Notes under the pieces: generated by a model
Told to the model about the DNA's origin: nothing
Database searches by the model: none
The model's input: the letters and a program-made list of their open reading frames with translations, nothing else
From: Epiperipatus broadwayi
Lineage: Eukaryota > Onychophora > Udeonychophora > Euonychophora > Peripatidae
DNA length: 64,000 bases
NCBI GenBank assembly: GCA_028023455.1
Contig: JAQFVV010000031.1
Coordinates: forward strand, 10,034,093-10,098,092
Direction: 5' to 3'
In this document: positions 1 to 12,070 of the stretch, piece after piece
Numbering within the stretch: position 1 is the stretch's first letter
Layout of the letters: each line of letters starts with the position of its first letter
Program-made: the position numbers and the translations under genes

Positions 1-60
1 TTAATAAAGTATATACTATATTCTGAAATCTGATTTACTTTTAAAAAAGATTAAACAACA

Positions 61-325
61 ATGACGTGATCATTTTTTATGCTTACACAAGATCTTTATT
101 CAGAAGCTAAACTCTTCATACAATATCCTTGCATTAGATCCTAAGATCTAGCTGCAGTGCTCTCAGATCCAAGACTCTTCACTGATAAAAGCCATAAGCT
201 AGAAACTAATGTGGGGATATTGGATGAGTAGGCGCTAGATAGGAATTTTATGCATAAAACCTTCTTTCATCCATTGATTACTCTGGCTTGCACTGATGGT
301 GTTACTATATGGAGAGTTTAGCCTC
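61..325 (+). mobile_element. Hammerhead-bearing short repeat, family H2, copy 1
   Basis: Non-coding dispersed repeat recognised by similarity to the copies at 6645-7000 and 13145-13480. Shared landmarks are a block reading GGGGATATTGGATGAGTAGG, then CTAGAT, then TTATGCATAAAA, a CATCCATTGATTA segment and TATGGAGAG near the right end. A decayed hammerhead ribozyme core lies at 176-217. Unlike the other two loci, this copy is single and not an inverted pair. Ends are approximate. Mobilisation by a reverse transcriptase supplied in trans is inference. Confidence 0.55.
176..217 (+). ncRNA. Degenerate type I hammerhead ribozyme (H2 copy 1)
   Basis: Reading 5' to 3': stem I strand TCTTCA (176-181), box CTGATAA (182-188; G8 of the canonical CUGAUGA is now A), stem II with AGC/GCT arms around CATAA, GAA box at 202-204, then a damaged stem III, then TGGGGA (212-217) that pairs with TCTTCA using two G-U wobbles. 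The changed G8 and mutated stem III predict little or no cleavage. The match to the layout of the intact copy at 62669 is what supports the call. Confidence 0.45.
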
Positions 326-559
326 TGCATGATTAAACAACTTATATAATAACCAATACTTTTTCAATTAATGTTATATATGTGTGCTATTGATGAAATC
401 ACTGTGTAAAAGTTTCAAAATAGGGGAATTTGTGATAGTCTATGCAAAAAGAAAAGGTAGTTTAAGTCTTTAAAATGAATTTATTTCTCAAACACAGAAA
501 CATTATGTACAGTCAGTCACTGTTCAGAAAAATCTTTACTCACATGATTTTTCAGCTAA

Positions 560-668
560 GCATTGTTAGCCGAGAGGTCTGCACAGCAGCATTGCAAGCA
601 AGCAGTTGGTTGCAGACAGTTGTTGTGAGTTCTCCCAGCCAATGCTGTGACATATGGAGAAAAAAGTC
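560..668 (+). mobile_element. tRNA-derived SINE, copy 1
   Basis: Starts with a leucine/serine tRNA-like A box (TTAGCCGAGAGGTC), followed by a degenerate body (GCAAGCAAGCAGTTGGTTGC) and a family-specific tail, CCAATGCTGTGACATATGGA, ending in an A-run. The same body and tail occur at 39061-39165, and the same tail at 17797-17903 and (reverse strand) 21479-21572. RNA polymerase III transcription and mobilisation by a LINE are known for this class, not shown here. Confidence 0.7.
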
Positions 669-2086
669 CATATTTCATTTTTGGCTTGAGTTATTTATTA
701 GGTAAGTAATTATGCTCCTGTACAAATATTTATATGAGAATTGACATCAATGTTATGGTAATATTTTTAATGTTATACTTATAAATGTTTAGACATTTAT
801 ACAGAAAAAACAGATGTATATTGCTTTAAGTTAGCTTTATTCATGCTAAGCATGCTTTCAATATATTGTATATCATAATTGTAGTTCTTTTACATTTTTC
901 TTATTGGTAATATTTATGTTTACTTGATTATATTTAAATTCGTTTAAATTTATTGTTATTCAAATTTCATTTAAATCTCAGAAAGCCCACTTCCTTGAGA
1001 GAGGGGTGCTACTGTCTTTTTATCATGAATTGATTGTTGACTATAGTCGAAGCCTTCTTTATTTTTCTCTTTCTATTCTCTCTCTCAGACAGACAATTTT
1101 AACTTTAGATAAATCAAATTTATGTCCTGGATGTTATTCATGTTTTATAAATATGAAATATTCTTTATTTCTTTTAGCCTATTATACAGATAATTGTGTT
1201 GCATTAATCTTGTAGAAAGATTCATCCTCAATTCATTGTAATAGGCATATTTATAGTTGGCATGGTTGAACATGATTTTATAAAGTATTTGATGAGTTAA
1301 TGCAGTAGATAATTTATTTTTTGAATTGTTCAATAAGTTATTTAGATATGAGGGAGAATGAAAATTTATTTGAAATTTCTCAGAGCAAATTATTTTTAGT
1401 TTCTTAGAAAATTTTGGAGTATATGGTAGACTTACCTGTTTCTTGGTTTCTTTAGGTTGGGGTTACAATGACTTTTTCATATTATTGTATATCTTGATTG
1501 TATTGTAAATTGTATTGATATTATTTTTGCAATCTGAATATTTATTCATAAAATAGAATATTAGATCATCTTCAATATTGTTCTGACCTATAGACAAATG
1601 CAGAGAATAGTCACATCACCAATTCATCTATTTTTTCCACTCCATTCTCTTTATCCTCCTGCTATTCAATTCCACAAAACTCTTTCCATCTCTTATATCA
1701 TCCAAGAATGTCTTTTTCATCCTTTCCCTAATATTCTTCATAGATAAATTAAATGGCATCAATTTTAGTTAATATGTCACATTTTAAAAGACAGATGAAA
1801 TATTTATTTAATTACACTAGCACATATTTTCAATGATTGGAAATTTACAAAGATATTAAAATGAATATTTATAGATTCCACCTTGTGGATATTGTTTAAT
1901 GTCATTTTAAACCAAGCTATAGAAGCATATGTTTTAATTTGATATTGAATTTTGCAAAGGTCATTGTTCCTATTTGATTTTGTAATAAATATCCCAAGAT
2001 AATTATAAAACTAGTTTCACTGTATCCACTTTTTATTTGAATGATAACATGAATGAGGCATTCAATTTAATATAAATGCACTTTGA
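669..2086. other. AT-rich sequence, nothing recognised
   Basis: No coding similarity, terminal repeats or structured element seen. Short open frames here have the composition of random AT-rich DNA. Confidence 0.5.
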
Positions 2087-2925
2087 AGACAATTTAAGGA
2101 GAAATGGGATGGTCAAGTTATTATATGAGAGATGCAAAAAGCAAAATGAAAATGTTCAGTAGATTGCAATTTATGGATAATAAGAGAATAGCCAAAATAA
2201 TATTTAATTGGGTTATGAGTAAAGGACAGGCAACAAGATGGGTGAGAAAGGTAGTATGATATGCAGAAGATTTGGATAAAGAATTTATATTACTATACTT
2301 TTCCAAAGATGGGATAATTGTTGAGTGTTATAGTGGCAAGGAATTGAATAGATATATTAATAAAAATAGGGAGTTGGAGAGATGGAGAACTAGTATGGAG
2401 AGTAAAAAAGTTTAAATATATATATAGAAGTAAACAGAATATTGGGTGCAAGTTAATTTATGATAATAGGCAAGAATGTAGTTTACTGTTTAAGCCTCAA
2501 ATGGGATCTTTAGCAACAAGGGAATATACACATAAATGAAAAAATATGGGTGATTTCATCTTCAAGTTATATAAGGAAGGTATAGAAAATACTTGGCATC
2601 TGTTAATTAAATGTAAATGTCTGCAAGCAGGAAAAGGGTACAAATATTGAAGATATGAAAGAATAAATATAAACAAAGTAATTATACAGAAAGTGGGTTC
2701 TTGTTTTTTATGCTGGGTTTGGGAAAAGGTAAAGGGATTTAGATATAAAGACCACGAAGTTGACAAAGATTATGTTGTGGAAATGGGATGGAGAAAGATA
2801 GAGAAGAATATGGGAAAAACTTAGTATGGGGAATGAAAAGGGAAGGGAAGATGGCTAACAGGTTTCTCTGAGCATAGTGTCTGAGAGATTCCTGACTTTG
2901 AAAAAAGAGAAGCTTAGTGTATCAT
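2087..2925 (+). pseudogene. LINE family A, 5'-truncated copy 2
   Basis: Nucleotide-level copy of the 3' part of the LINE at 13483-15085, beginning where that copy reads GGAGAAATGGGATGGTC. It covers the C-terminal region of the reverse-transcriptase ORF, including the cysteine/histidine segment around 2520-2640, and runs through the 3' UTR phrase TAACAGGTTTCTCTGAGCAT to about 2925. Many frameshifts and stops are present. 5' truncation is the usual product of target-primed reverse transcription. Confidence 0.8.
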
Positions 2926-3159
2926 TTCCTAAAGTATTACATATTAACTGACTCCATTTAATTACAGTATTATATACATATATAATATTTTGTAGATAAA
3001 TTAATTTCAGCCATAAAGATCACAATGCCAACTACTTATAAATTTCAATTTATTAGTTAGATAAAAATAATAACTTTTATTCAAATACTAATATTGTAAT
3101 AAATTGTTTTGCCTTCAAAAGAGGTGGAACTTTATATTAGCAGTGATTTTCTTAAAGTA

Positions 3160-4142
3160 TTAACCCTTTAACCGCTAATTATATTATTGGTTGTATGAGG
3201 TAAAAATCAAATTTTTTAATTGGCCAACTCACAAACTGAAGACAAAGCCTATTGTTAAAACCTATTCGCCTATAATATTAAATTCAACTCAGATACGTTT
3301 ATAAAAAGTATATTATTAATTTTTCAGGTTATGAAAGAGAACAAAAGTTCTTTCAAAAATAAATTGCTATTTATTTATTATAAAATATATTCAATTTCGG
3401 CAAATATAAAGCGAATGTCTAAACAAAAAAGTGCTGACGCAAACGCTTTTTTTCAATTTTACGTTATGGAAAAGTAAAGATTTCTTTTTGCTAAATCTTA
3501 AATATTTTTACTAAAATCTTCAATATTTTTCGAAAATAATTTTGTTTTTTTAGTATATTTTTTAAAAAACTATTCTAATTTCTCATTTTATATTTTTTTA
3601 ATACTTAAATTACATTCGAAATGAAAATCTCAGCATTTTTCTTTATTTTCTTTGATCAGGCGGTTTCTTTGTTCTTTCCAGCCAATCAGAATGTCTTTTT
3701 TGGCTGAGAGCCAGCTGACAGCCAATCACTGACAAGGTTCTTCTTTGTTTAGTTTTAAATGCGGTTTTTTTTGATTTTTTACTTGTAAAATAATTCGGAA
3801 GAGGGCACCATCTTACAGAACTTTTAAAAACCTAATCAATAACTGTCAAACGAATATTCTACTATTAAAACTAGCAGAATTAGAGTGACGTCAGATGTCG
3901 ACGAGATGCCTCGTAAGAGGCAGTTAATTAATCAAGCTTACAATTTTAAATAACATTTAAGATTTATTAAATTTGTAACTCGGAATTAAGTTCATTTTAT
4001 GTGGAAAATATTATATTCTCAGCAATATAAAGCACAGCTATAGTTTAATTCTTAGAATATATATATTCGGAAGTAAATCAGTTTTCACACATGCACTGTT
4101 TTAATATAAATTGACACACACCCGTTAATTGCAAGAGGTTAA
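3160..4142. mobile_element. Possible piggyBac-type non-autonomous element
   Basis: Bounded by TTAA at 3160-3163 and 4139-4142. The left edge reads TTAACCCTTTAACCGC, like piggyBac termini that begin CCCTTT next to a TTAA target. The right edge, read inward, gives TTAACCTCTTGC, only partly matching. The interior (about 1 kb) has no ORF. TTAA is common in AT-rich DNA and the terminal match is imperfect, so this is a hypothesis. Confidence 0.3.
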
Positions 4143-5289
4143 AAATTAGATAAATTATCTCTTTTATAATATTTAAATTGTTTGTATAATTTGAACATCG
4201 GTTAAAAAGTCAGTCATATAATAGACTCAAGCCCTGAATAATGCACGATAAGCAAAGGTTGGCTTATATATATATAAGCTTGAAGACAAGTATTATGCCC
4301 CGCTTGCGTGCCAATATATTTTAAAACAGTGCGCATACGAAGATTGATTTACTTCAGAATATATTACATTATGTATATTTAGTTTTTGAATATAAGCAAA
4401 ATCTATCAATCCCCCAAAAAATAAATGGAATATCAAAACATCTTTGAAATATTGACATTAGCAACACCCCCTTTTAGCTATAAACAAAAATAAACAAAGA
4501 TAGTAAAATAAATATAATAATGCACTAGAGATAAATTTTTGATAATTATATAAATCAATCTGTAAACAATAAATACATCTTACAGAAAACATTCTATTTA
4601 TTTTATATTCGGCATTCTGTCTTTTAACTTCTTTTGCAGCAAACTTGTATATTATTCTCAGTCATATATTTGCAACAAACACGCAAAACACATGCCTGTT
4701 CCTAAATAGTTTTGTCATTCCAATTTCAAAAAATGAGAGGAGCCAAAAAGCCACTCTACATATGAGCAATGACTGTATAAATCCAATCTGTGAATCACAA
4801 ATATGTTCACATATATAATATGACAGTCTATTTTTATGTTTGTATAATAATTTGTGATTCTTTTAATTTTTAGCTGAAATTATTTAATTTGTCCAAAGAA
4901 AATATTTTTCTAATATCATTTAACACCATGTCTGTAGCACTTCAATGTATTCTACTCTCTGCTATATCTTCTCAATGTAAACAATCAATATTACATTTCT
5001 TTAAAATGTCTTTGAGGTAATCCTGATAACATAGAAGGAATCTACCTTTCTTTTAGAATCATGGTAAATTCACCATAAAATGCTATTTTAAAAAGGCTAG
5101 CATTGTTCACACATTTTTTATATCCAATCCAATGAAGATATACTTTTATAATAATGAATTCTATAGTACCATATTCAATGTTAAAAAAAACATGATTTTA
5201 TGATCATACCATTATATTTTCAAAATTTTAAGAAGCATTCTTTAATGTAACTTTTCTAATGCTTTTATATTGCATCAATAAGTCACTGC
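4143..5289. other. AT-rich sequence, nothing recognised
   Basis: No coding or terminal-repeat signal. A short TA tract inside a small palindrome (around 4264-4282) is the only structure noticed. Confidence 0.5.
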
Positions 5290-6470
5290 CATATATTGAA
5301 ATGGGTAAAATAGTATATAATTTAATTGCAGTAGGTAATTCCTGTTAATTGAATTTTTAAATTGTTTAAAGCAGCAGCACAAAGAAGCTGTGCTCTACCT
5401 TGACATCTAGTCTCCCTTTCTACTAAAAATACTACCAAGATATTTAAGTTTATTTACACCCTCATGTTGATAATCATTCAAACTAAAATTTTCCGAGGAC
5501 TTTTATCCACCATTGGCTGAGATTTAATAATTAAATTAAAGATTTTTGGTGCTGCATTCAAAACATTAAATTCATTCTGTAAGTTGTTTTTGAACTGGCA
5601 AAAATATCACAATCCTCAACATATTATCAATCCATAAAATAAAATGAATTTCTAGGTTTTGCTATTAATCAATTCAAAGTTTCATCATCAAACTTGTATC
5701 CATTTTGATCCTTTTTTTATTAAGTCGCATATAAACAGATCCCAAAATTCCTATCATAAAAATTGAAACTAATTGTAGAGCATGTATATCCTTCTTTAAA
5801 GCAGTTTTTATGTCAAAAGCCTCAGATTTTTCACCTGTAATAATCACACTTCTCATTCTACCATATAGACGCTATGTAATATGAATAAATTTTGGTGAAC
5901 GATTAATTAATTTCACATATAGACCTGTTCAAATAACTGGGTAAAAAACTTGAACAAATTAATAAATGCAATCTGGAAGTTATTCTTTTGTTCATTTGTC
6001 TGGCAACAAAACTATATAATGCTTATTGATTCTTTAAAATTATTTCCAAGTCTTTGCTAAGCAATATATTCAAAAAATTCCTTGAATGTACCATTGCTGC
6101 TGTAGACAATAATAATATTCCATGATAATTATTTCAATATTGGGTATTGTCTTTAATTTAATAAATTGGAACAACAGAAATATTTTTCAACCTAACTCAT
6201 CACCATATTTTAAAACTTCTTCAATTATTTCATCAGAATCTGTGTTCTTTCAATTTTTGAAATTAAAAAGAACTGTTTTGGCTTCAATAAACTGGATGTT
6301 GTCCAAATTCATTAAAAGTATTTATCTCAATTTTTGCAATATGTGAAAAATACTCCTTCCATCTCTTCAAAGGACCATTGTCATTATGTAAGAAAGAGCC
6401 ATTGCTAGATTTAAAAGAATTATTGTACCACTTGTCAGAACTATATGTTGCCTTTAGTGCATCAAAAAAG
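5290..6470 (-). pseudogene. LINE family B reverse transcriptase, highly decayed
   Basis: Reading the minus strand from about 6400 gives NDNGPLKRWKEYFSHI, the segment that precedes the RT domain in many LINEs. From 5856 it gives SEAFDIKTALKKD followed by LQLVSIF, the position of the usual SxxFxxxxGVRQGxxLSPxLF motif. Near 5400-5500 it gives VNKLKYLGSIFSRKG, the post-RT F/KYLGS motif. The catalytic ADD box is not recoverable and stops are frequent. Strand and order fit the endonuclease remnant at 7729-8150 in the same element. Confidence 0.6.
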
Positions 6471-6644
6471 ATTTAAAGTGATTATGAATAGTGAATGTCT
6501 GTATCTCCTTTGTAATTTTAATCCCCAATTCCTTTTTAAAGTTTCTTATTAGCTGTTGAATTTGTGTATTTATATTTTTATTATAAAGGTCCACATTTAA
6601 TATATTTTTCTGCAAAGCAGAAAGTCATACATTTATCTTTTTAT

Positions 6645-7000
6645 CAAAGCACTAATAACAACCTTTACACAGAAGCAAAATTCTCCATACAGTATCGCCA
6701 TTCAGTGCAAGCTAGAGTAATCAATGGGTGCAGGGAGGTTCATGCATAAAATCTCTATCTAATGCCCACTCATCCAATATCCCCATATGAGTTCCAGCTT
6801 CATCACTGTTGAAAGCTGCAAGCTAAAAACTAGTTTGGGGATATTGGATGCGTAGGCATTAGATGTGAATTTTGTGCATGAATCTTTCTGCATCCATTGA
6901 TTATTCTGATTTGGACTGAGTGATGCTATTCTATGGAAAGTTTTGTTTATGTATAAACAGTTTATGCAAGCATAAAGAATGTAGATCATGTGATGTCAGA
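6645..7000. mobile_element. H2 family element arranged as an inverted pair
   Basis: The left half (about 6645-6800) is the reverse complement of the right half (about 6830-7000). TCATCCAATATCCCC on the left mirrors GGGGATATTGGATG on the right, and ATCAATGGGTGCAG mirrors CTGCATCCATTGAT. The centre holds the hammerhead-like sequence on the plus strand, while the left-hand copy has lost most of stem II. The element lies between the endonuclease and RT remnants of LINE B, so it probably inserted into that LINE. Confidence 0.6.
6800..6841 (+). ncRNA. Degenerate hammerhead ribozyme (H2 copy 2)
   Basis: Box CTGTTGA (6806-6812, A6 changed to T), stem II AGC/GCT around a short loop, AAA at 6826-6828 where GAA is expected, a 3-bp palindromic stem III ACT/AGT (6829-6834), H17 = T at 6835, and TGGGGA (6836-6841) that pairs partly with TCATCA. 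GTT would be the cleavage triplet. Two core substitutions predict inactivity. Confidence 0.4.
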
Positions 7001-7728
7001 CAGCTTATGATTCCTTTTTTTATTATTGAACAATAGATAATTTATATGGATTATGTCCTGTGCATGACAGGGCAGATTGACTTGGGGTCAACATGGGTAT
7101 GATGAGAATCTTGGCCTCAGGGTGGCTTTTGAGCATTCCATCATCAGATTTTTAATTGGATGGATGGTCGAAGAATTGGAGTATGGAGTGGATTGAAGCC
7201 TGTCCATTAAAGTATGAAGATTGGCTATCTTAATATATCTGAGGATTTATTGCATATATGTGTGGAGATGATAATCTGGACCAACTGCTGATTGCTGGTT
7301 TAGCATGAAATACCTATATTGGTGATTATTTATCTTTTTGACATATATGTGTTCAAGTGTATCAGTGTTATGAGATGGAGTGAAGAGTGGGTGGGTCATG
7401 TGAAAGTCTGTGCTCATGTACCCTATATATTTATAATACAATCTTTAAAATAATTCCATATCTCAGTAAAAAGATAAACTTGAAGATCCAAATCAACAAA
7501 GTTAGGGTTTTTTAGCTATTTACATTTAGTAAATGTAGGATATTTCTTAAAAAACAAAGGTGAATTTTCATGCAGTTTGAAATAAGATTATATTTTATTG
7601 AAATTATCATTTCATACATACAACTACTAAACTATAATTCATCAAACAATCTGTACTGGTAAGTAATTATAAGTGCTCATATGGTATAACTTCCCTCATA
7701 TTCTGATCAATAACTATAAAGCAATTTA
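7001..7728. other. Unassigned intergenic or element sequence
   Basis: No recognised coding similarity. Part (about 7070-7440) is less AT-rich than its surroundings, suggesting an older insertion. Confidence 0.4.
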
Positions 7729-8150
7729 TTAATTACCATTATTGTAATGAGAAATGCCTCCATATCCTTTATAGTTGTTTTTCTGCCTAAACAAAGTATC
7801 TGTGATAATCAAATCATGTGTTGAGCAAAAATTTAATAATAATAGACCATTGGAATTTGCAGTGCCATTACCATTATTTTGAATGAGGATTATTACTTGG
7901 ATCAACATAAATAATGAAGTTTCCAAGAACAAAAATTTGATCCTTTGATCGCAATGCTGTAATAGTGTTATCCTGCAAGAAATAAAAGCTTTCTTTTTTT
8001 CGAAATCTAAGCAAGAGCATAGGTATTCATAAAATGAGCATCGGTACCATTATGCAAGAAAAGTTTTAATACCCTTAGTTTTTTATTAATACATGTAGAT
8101 CTTTGCAGCAAATCTAATCCCATGCATTCCCCTTTCATTGATTGATCTAC
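7729..8150 (-). pseudogene. LINE family B endonuclease (EEP/APE-type) remnant
   Basis: Minus-strand translation contains SKDQIFVLGNFIIYVD, matching the LINE endonuclease segment kDklillGDFNArV with the catalytic-region Asp changed. Residues NSNGLLLLNFCSTHDLIITD and TLFRQKNNYKG follow, the conserved NxNGxxLLxFCxxxxLxIxNTxFxxKxxxK block. Family proteins nick target DNA for target-primed reverse transcription. The usual HPR/H catalytic end is decayed (GYGGISHYN). Upstream residues up to about 8150 look like the preceding NVYAPT region. Confidence 0.7.
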
Positions 8151-8586
8151 ATTTAAAAATAACTTATAGTCGTCAGTTTATTCTATTATACTATAATTCT
8201 TCTGAAAGTCAACTAATTGTACTAAAACATGTACATTTTAAATCTTGACAATTTGAATTCATCATGTGAAATTTGCATATCTGGAGTTTTTTATTTATCT
8301 TTAGTACTATATCATTTTCTGCCACTTTATTATGATTATTGACAGTGTTATTTTTACCACTGTAATGAATATTGCACTAGGCATAACATCTAGTGTGAAA
8401 CAAGCTATTTTTTTAGATTACATTTTCCAAGATTTTTCCATTTCCATGTTATGCGGGAAGATTCCAAAATTGGGCGTCTTAAGTATAAAATTTTTGCCAT
8501 ATGAAACTCTTGTCACAAATCCAGTTCCAAATTGACTCATTGGTGACTTTAAATTGACTCATTATTGATTGTAAGATAATCTTTAG
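8151..8586. other. AT-rich sequence, nothing recognised
   Basis: No supported feature. A 67-codon open frame at 8332-8535 has no recognisable similarity. Confidence 0.4.
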
Positions 8587-8930
8587 AAAAAAAATGGGAT
8601 CTTTTTCCACAAAAACCATGACAAATTGACAATAAAATATTTTTGAATCAAGGTCTTATATTGTCAATTGTTTCTGAATGTTTATTGTGTACAACCACCA
8701 TGAGTACATATTTTGTGATAAAGATAATCAGGAAGCAGAAATAATTATAACACAAGAAAACTTAGTAATTAAAACTTGGTGTATTGTCAATAAGATAACT
8801 ACATAAAAATAATATTAACAATGCTTTATATATAACAACTTTATAAATAACACATAGACTAATATTTAAAAAGTCACAATATGCAGACATAGAAGTGTAC
8901 TAAATTACAATAAAAGCAGTGTGGCCTACA
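8587..8930 (-). repeat. Partial copy of the gypsy LTR-like repeat
   Basis: Matches 8938-9230 over most of its length, including CCATGACAA and the GCAGAAATAATTATAACACA block. It gives a head-to-tail partial duplication at the 3' LTR side. Confidence 0.6.
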
Positions 8931-9034
8931 CCAAAAATTGGATCTTTCCCTTCCACAAAACCCATGACAAGTTTTCCATAAAATATTCTTTTTTAATCAC
9001 AGTCTTATATTGAATATTGTTTTTGCATGTTTGC

Positions 9035-9540
9035 TGTGTACAGCTACTATGAGTACTGCAGTTCTGATAAAGATAGTCAGAAAGGCAGAAATAATTATAA
9101 CACAAAAAAAATTAGTAATTAAAACTTGATGCTTATTGCAACAAGATAACAATAAAGTAGTATTAACAATAATTCATATGTAATAACATAATATATAATA
9201 TTGCTTACTCAGAATAGTATTTCCCATGGAGGTGTACTAAATCATAATAGAGGCAGTATGGCCTGCCCAAGTCCCTAGATTTATTTTTGAACCTTCAGTG
9301 GTGGAATTCACAGAGTACATACATAGTACTCTTGAACTACTGGTCTTGCAGTTTCTATGGATTAATCATGATCAGCGATGTCACTATGTGTGTGTATGTG
9401 AAGATCTTAATTTTTCTTACAGATGAAATTTTATTCTTTTTTAGTCCAATCTTAAGTAGCAACTCTATGTCATTAAAAATTATAGAACATTAATTACTAT
9501 TAATGCAGTTCTATTTTTGAAATAGAAATCATTGTTTATC
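9035..9540 (-). repeat. LTR-like direct repeat, 3' side
   Basis: Similar to 12480-13010 across about 500 bp. The copy continues leftward to about 8938 with sequence also found at 8587 and 15196 but not at 12480, so the true LTR edge is unclear. Confidence 0.5.
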
Positions 9541-10006
9541 ATTTTAGTTAATCACCATGCTGGTCTCTTTTTTTAATCACAAATAATTTTTACAACTGAA
9601 AAACATCAGAATATCTTTACTTTAATTAAGACATATAGAACTGTCTTTTTATTTTTATTTTTTGCTTCATAATAATTTAGTCGATTTACATATTCTAAAC
9701 ATAATACATTATTTGCATTATTCTAAATATAGCATAGTTAAACTTCATTTCAGAAATTATAATTTTTGCAATCTCATGTAGTCTTAAAAATAATTTGGCT
9801 CCTTAATTCTTTGGGATCTGTGCAAGAAGGTATTCTTCTCAAATATAATGCTCTCTTCTTTTTTGTGCTCTTCACTTACTTCCATGAACTCTGATTCCTT
9901 TATGTAATTTAGAATGTCTGGCATTATAGTACTGCCAGTTCAATCAATTTCTTCTCTACAATGCCTAACATGATTTCCATGTTTTTGTATGTTTTCCTGT
10001 TTGTGA

Positions 10007-10480
10007 CTATATGACTATATAATTACTATGTAACTTGATAGATGTTTTTTGATTATGCTTTTCTCTCTGTACTTCCTGGAACATCTCTGACCCAGTCTTC
10101 TTCTCTCTTGGCATATTGAATTTCTGCACTGTTGATTTGTAACATTCAAATTTTTTACCCTGGTGAATTAATGATAGCATTGTGCAGATTTTCTGTTTCA
10201 AACATCATCTCAGCTGAAGATTTATCAGTACTGTATGATGGTGTACTATGTTGTTATAGCAGAACAGAATACAAGGTTTCTTATATGTTCAGAGTTTTTT
10301 CTTTGTGAACATTTCTTTAATATTTGTACTGCTTTTCTGCTATGTCATTGGACTCAGGGTTGTATGGGTATATAGTTATATATCTAATTCTCCATTCATT
10401 TAGAAAATCTTCAAATTTGGTAGATGTAAAACTGTTTTCAATATCTGGCATCAACATTTTGGGGAAAACTAAGGAAAGCA
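10007..10480 (-). pseudogene. Gypsy integrase C-terminal remnant
   Basis: Minus-strand translation around 10320-10375 reads TIYPYNPESNDIAEKQYKY, matching the integrase motif YHPxSNGxAERxVQ that contains the third catalytic acidic residue (the E appears retained as AEK). Downstream, residues resembling HSTPSYSTDKSSAEMMF fit the HxTTGxxPAELLFGR segment. A 64-codon open stretch (10007-10201) is the tail of the same protein. Stops lie between the blocks. Confidence 0.6.
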
Positions 10481-11019
10481 AAAATTTTAGTTTTCCAATT
10501 ATTCTTCAGTACTGGTATTTTAAACAATTCTATAAGCCCACTTTAAGTATGCATTGATTATCAAAAAAATGTTGCCATGAAATGATCTGGCATGATTAAT
10601 AGAAATATGGCTCTAATCTTTTGTGGCAAGAGGTCAAACATTAAGATTATTTTCTAAATGTTTGCAGTCACTTGGCAATTTTTGGCAAGTTTTCATAAAT
10701 TGTTCTGTCAGCATAAATTTTAGGCCATCATACATAACTATGAGCAAGTGCTTTAGCCCATACTACATCAAATATTGCTGAATCAGTTGAAAAACCTGAT
10801 CATTCTACATTTTGATACCCTATTGTCCATTAACACATATCCTTTATTTATAGACAGTCTTACAGCTTTTTGAAGTAACATGGATCAATTACTAAACCAG
10901 CTTCAGCTGATCTATTTAGTTAATTTATAACCATAATCACATTTTGTCTAACCTGCTATTATTTATTATTTATTAGGTCATTATTCTAATTATCTATGTA
11001 ATTATGGTTGTTTCATTTT

Positions 11020-11161
11020 CCTCTGGGACCAACTTAATCAGAACTGCCAATAGTGCATCTGAAAGTTTAATGATATTTCCTTTTTTAAATTTTAACTTAC
11101 ATATTTTGATTCTGAGAGCATAGGACCATTTCCTATCTATAATAGGATTAAGACTGCCTTG

Positions 11162-11165
<4 letters not shown>
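11020..11165 (-). pseudogene. Gypsy reverse-transcriptase N-terminal remnant
   Basis: Minus strand reads NPIIDRKWSYALRIKI, later GNIIKL and AVLIKLVPEEN. This matches the start of the Ty3/gypsy RT domain (xPVFxKARxVPYALRxKV ... GIIxPV ... WAxPIVxVPKxx). The later catalytic YxDD block was not recognised in the decayed sequence between here and the integrase. Confidence 0.6.
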
Positions 11166-11197
<32 letters not shown>

Positions 11198-11236
11198 ATA
11201 TATATAAGTTATATATATATATATATATATATATAT
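11166..11236. repeat. (TA)n microsatellite
   Basis: Two nearly pure TA runs separated by a short irregular stretch, inside the gypsy remnant. Confidence 0.95.
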
Positions 11237-11789
11237 AATGGTAACTTATAGATCTTTTTTTAAAATTCTACAGTTATATCTACTTTCCCTCATACTGTCC
11301 TACTATTACCACTGGCATTTTAAACTAGTTCATATTAATGTAGGAGGTTTATGATAATTTTCCCTTACTTTTTCTAATCTTTAAGTGTTGTCATTGACAT
11401 GACTGCACTGCAATCAATTTTCATTGTCATTTTTGTATTTAGTAACTTCACTGTTAGCATAATTTGATCACAATTCCTAATCTTAATGTTAAATCTTCCA
11501 CATTTGCTTAGTTCCTATAGGAAAAGATGGTGAAAGCTTAGTGACCAATTTTCTCACATGTTCTGTAATGTTCTTGATCAAATGTACACTTCTATGTCAT
11601 GTGGCTCTTCTTTACACAACAATAAAATACTATTTTTTATGTTGTTCTTATGCTAGCTAATATTTATTTTATTTTTTATGAACACAATCTCACCACTATT
11701 ATTACTAAAATTGTGAAACTCTTTTGATTGGTCAGGTTCTATTTCATGGGTTATTCACATTTGATCACTTCCTTGTAAGTTAAATCTTT

Positions 11790-12070
11790 CATGGCCAGTG
11801 ACTGTTCTCTAAGCTTATCAGCAAACATTCTCCAAAGTAAGTGGTTAACAGAGGGCCCTCTAAGGTATCACCATATTTACAACTCATAGGAAGTTCTCTC
11901 ACTGCTTGATCATAATCATGTACTGATTCACCTTTTTTCCATCTATTTTCAAAATTTAGTCATGCAGCATGCTTTATGGGCTGGAGACTGAAATAATTAT
12001 TCAGTTTTTTAAACTACTACAGTGTATTGAAAATAATTATATGCCTCTTCATGATTACATAACTAGTTTG
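11790..12070 (-). pseudogene. Gypsy gag (capsid) remnant
   Basis: Minus strand reads FENRWKKGESVHDYDQAVREL and then SCKYGDTLEGPL, matching the retrotransposon capsid motif FxxRxQxxGESVxDYxxxLRxLAxxCxFGxxL. Residues MFADKLREQ follow in another frame, at the place of the usual VCGLxDxxIQ. Frameshifts separate the blocks. Confidence 0.6.

Noticed and set aside
7110-7165. CTGATGA on the minus strand followed by ATGCTCAAAAGCC, hammerhead-like
   Set aside because: Stem II pairs poorly, the GAA box is AAA and no NUH cleavage site with a matching stem I could be drawn.
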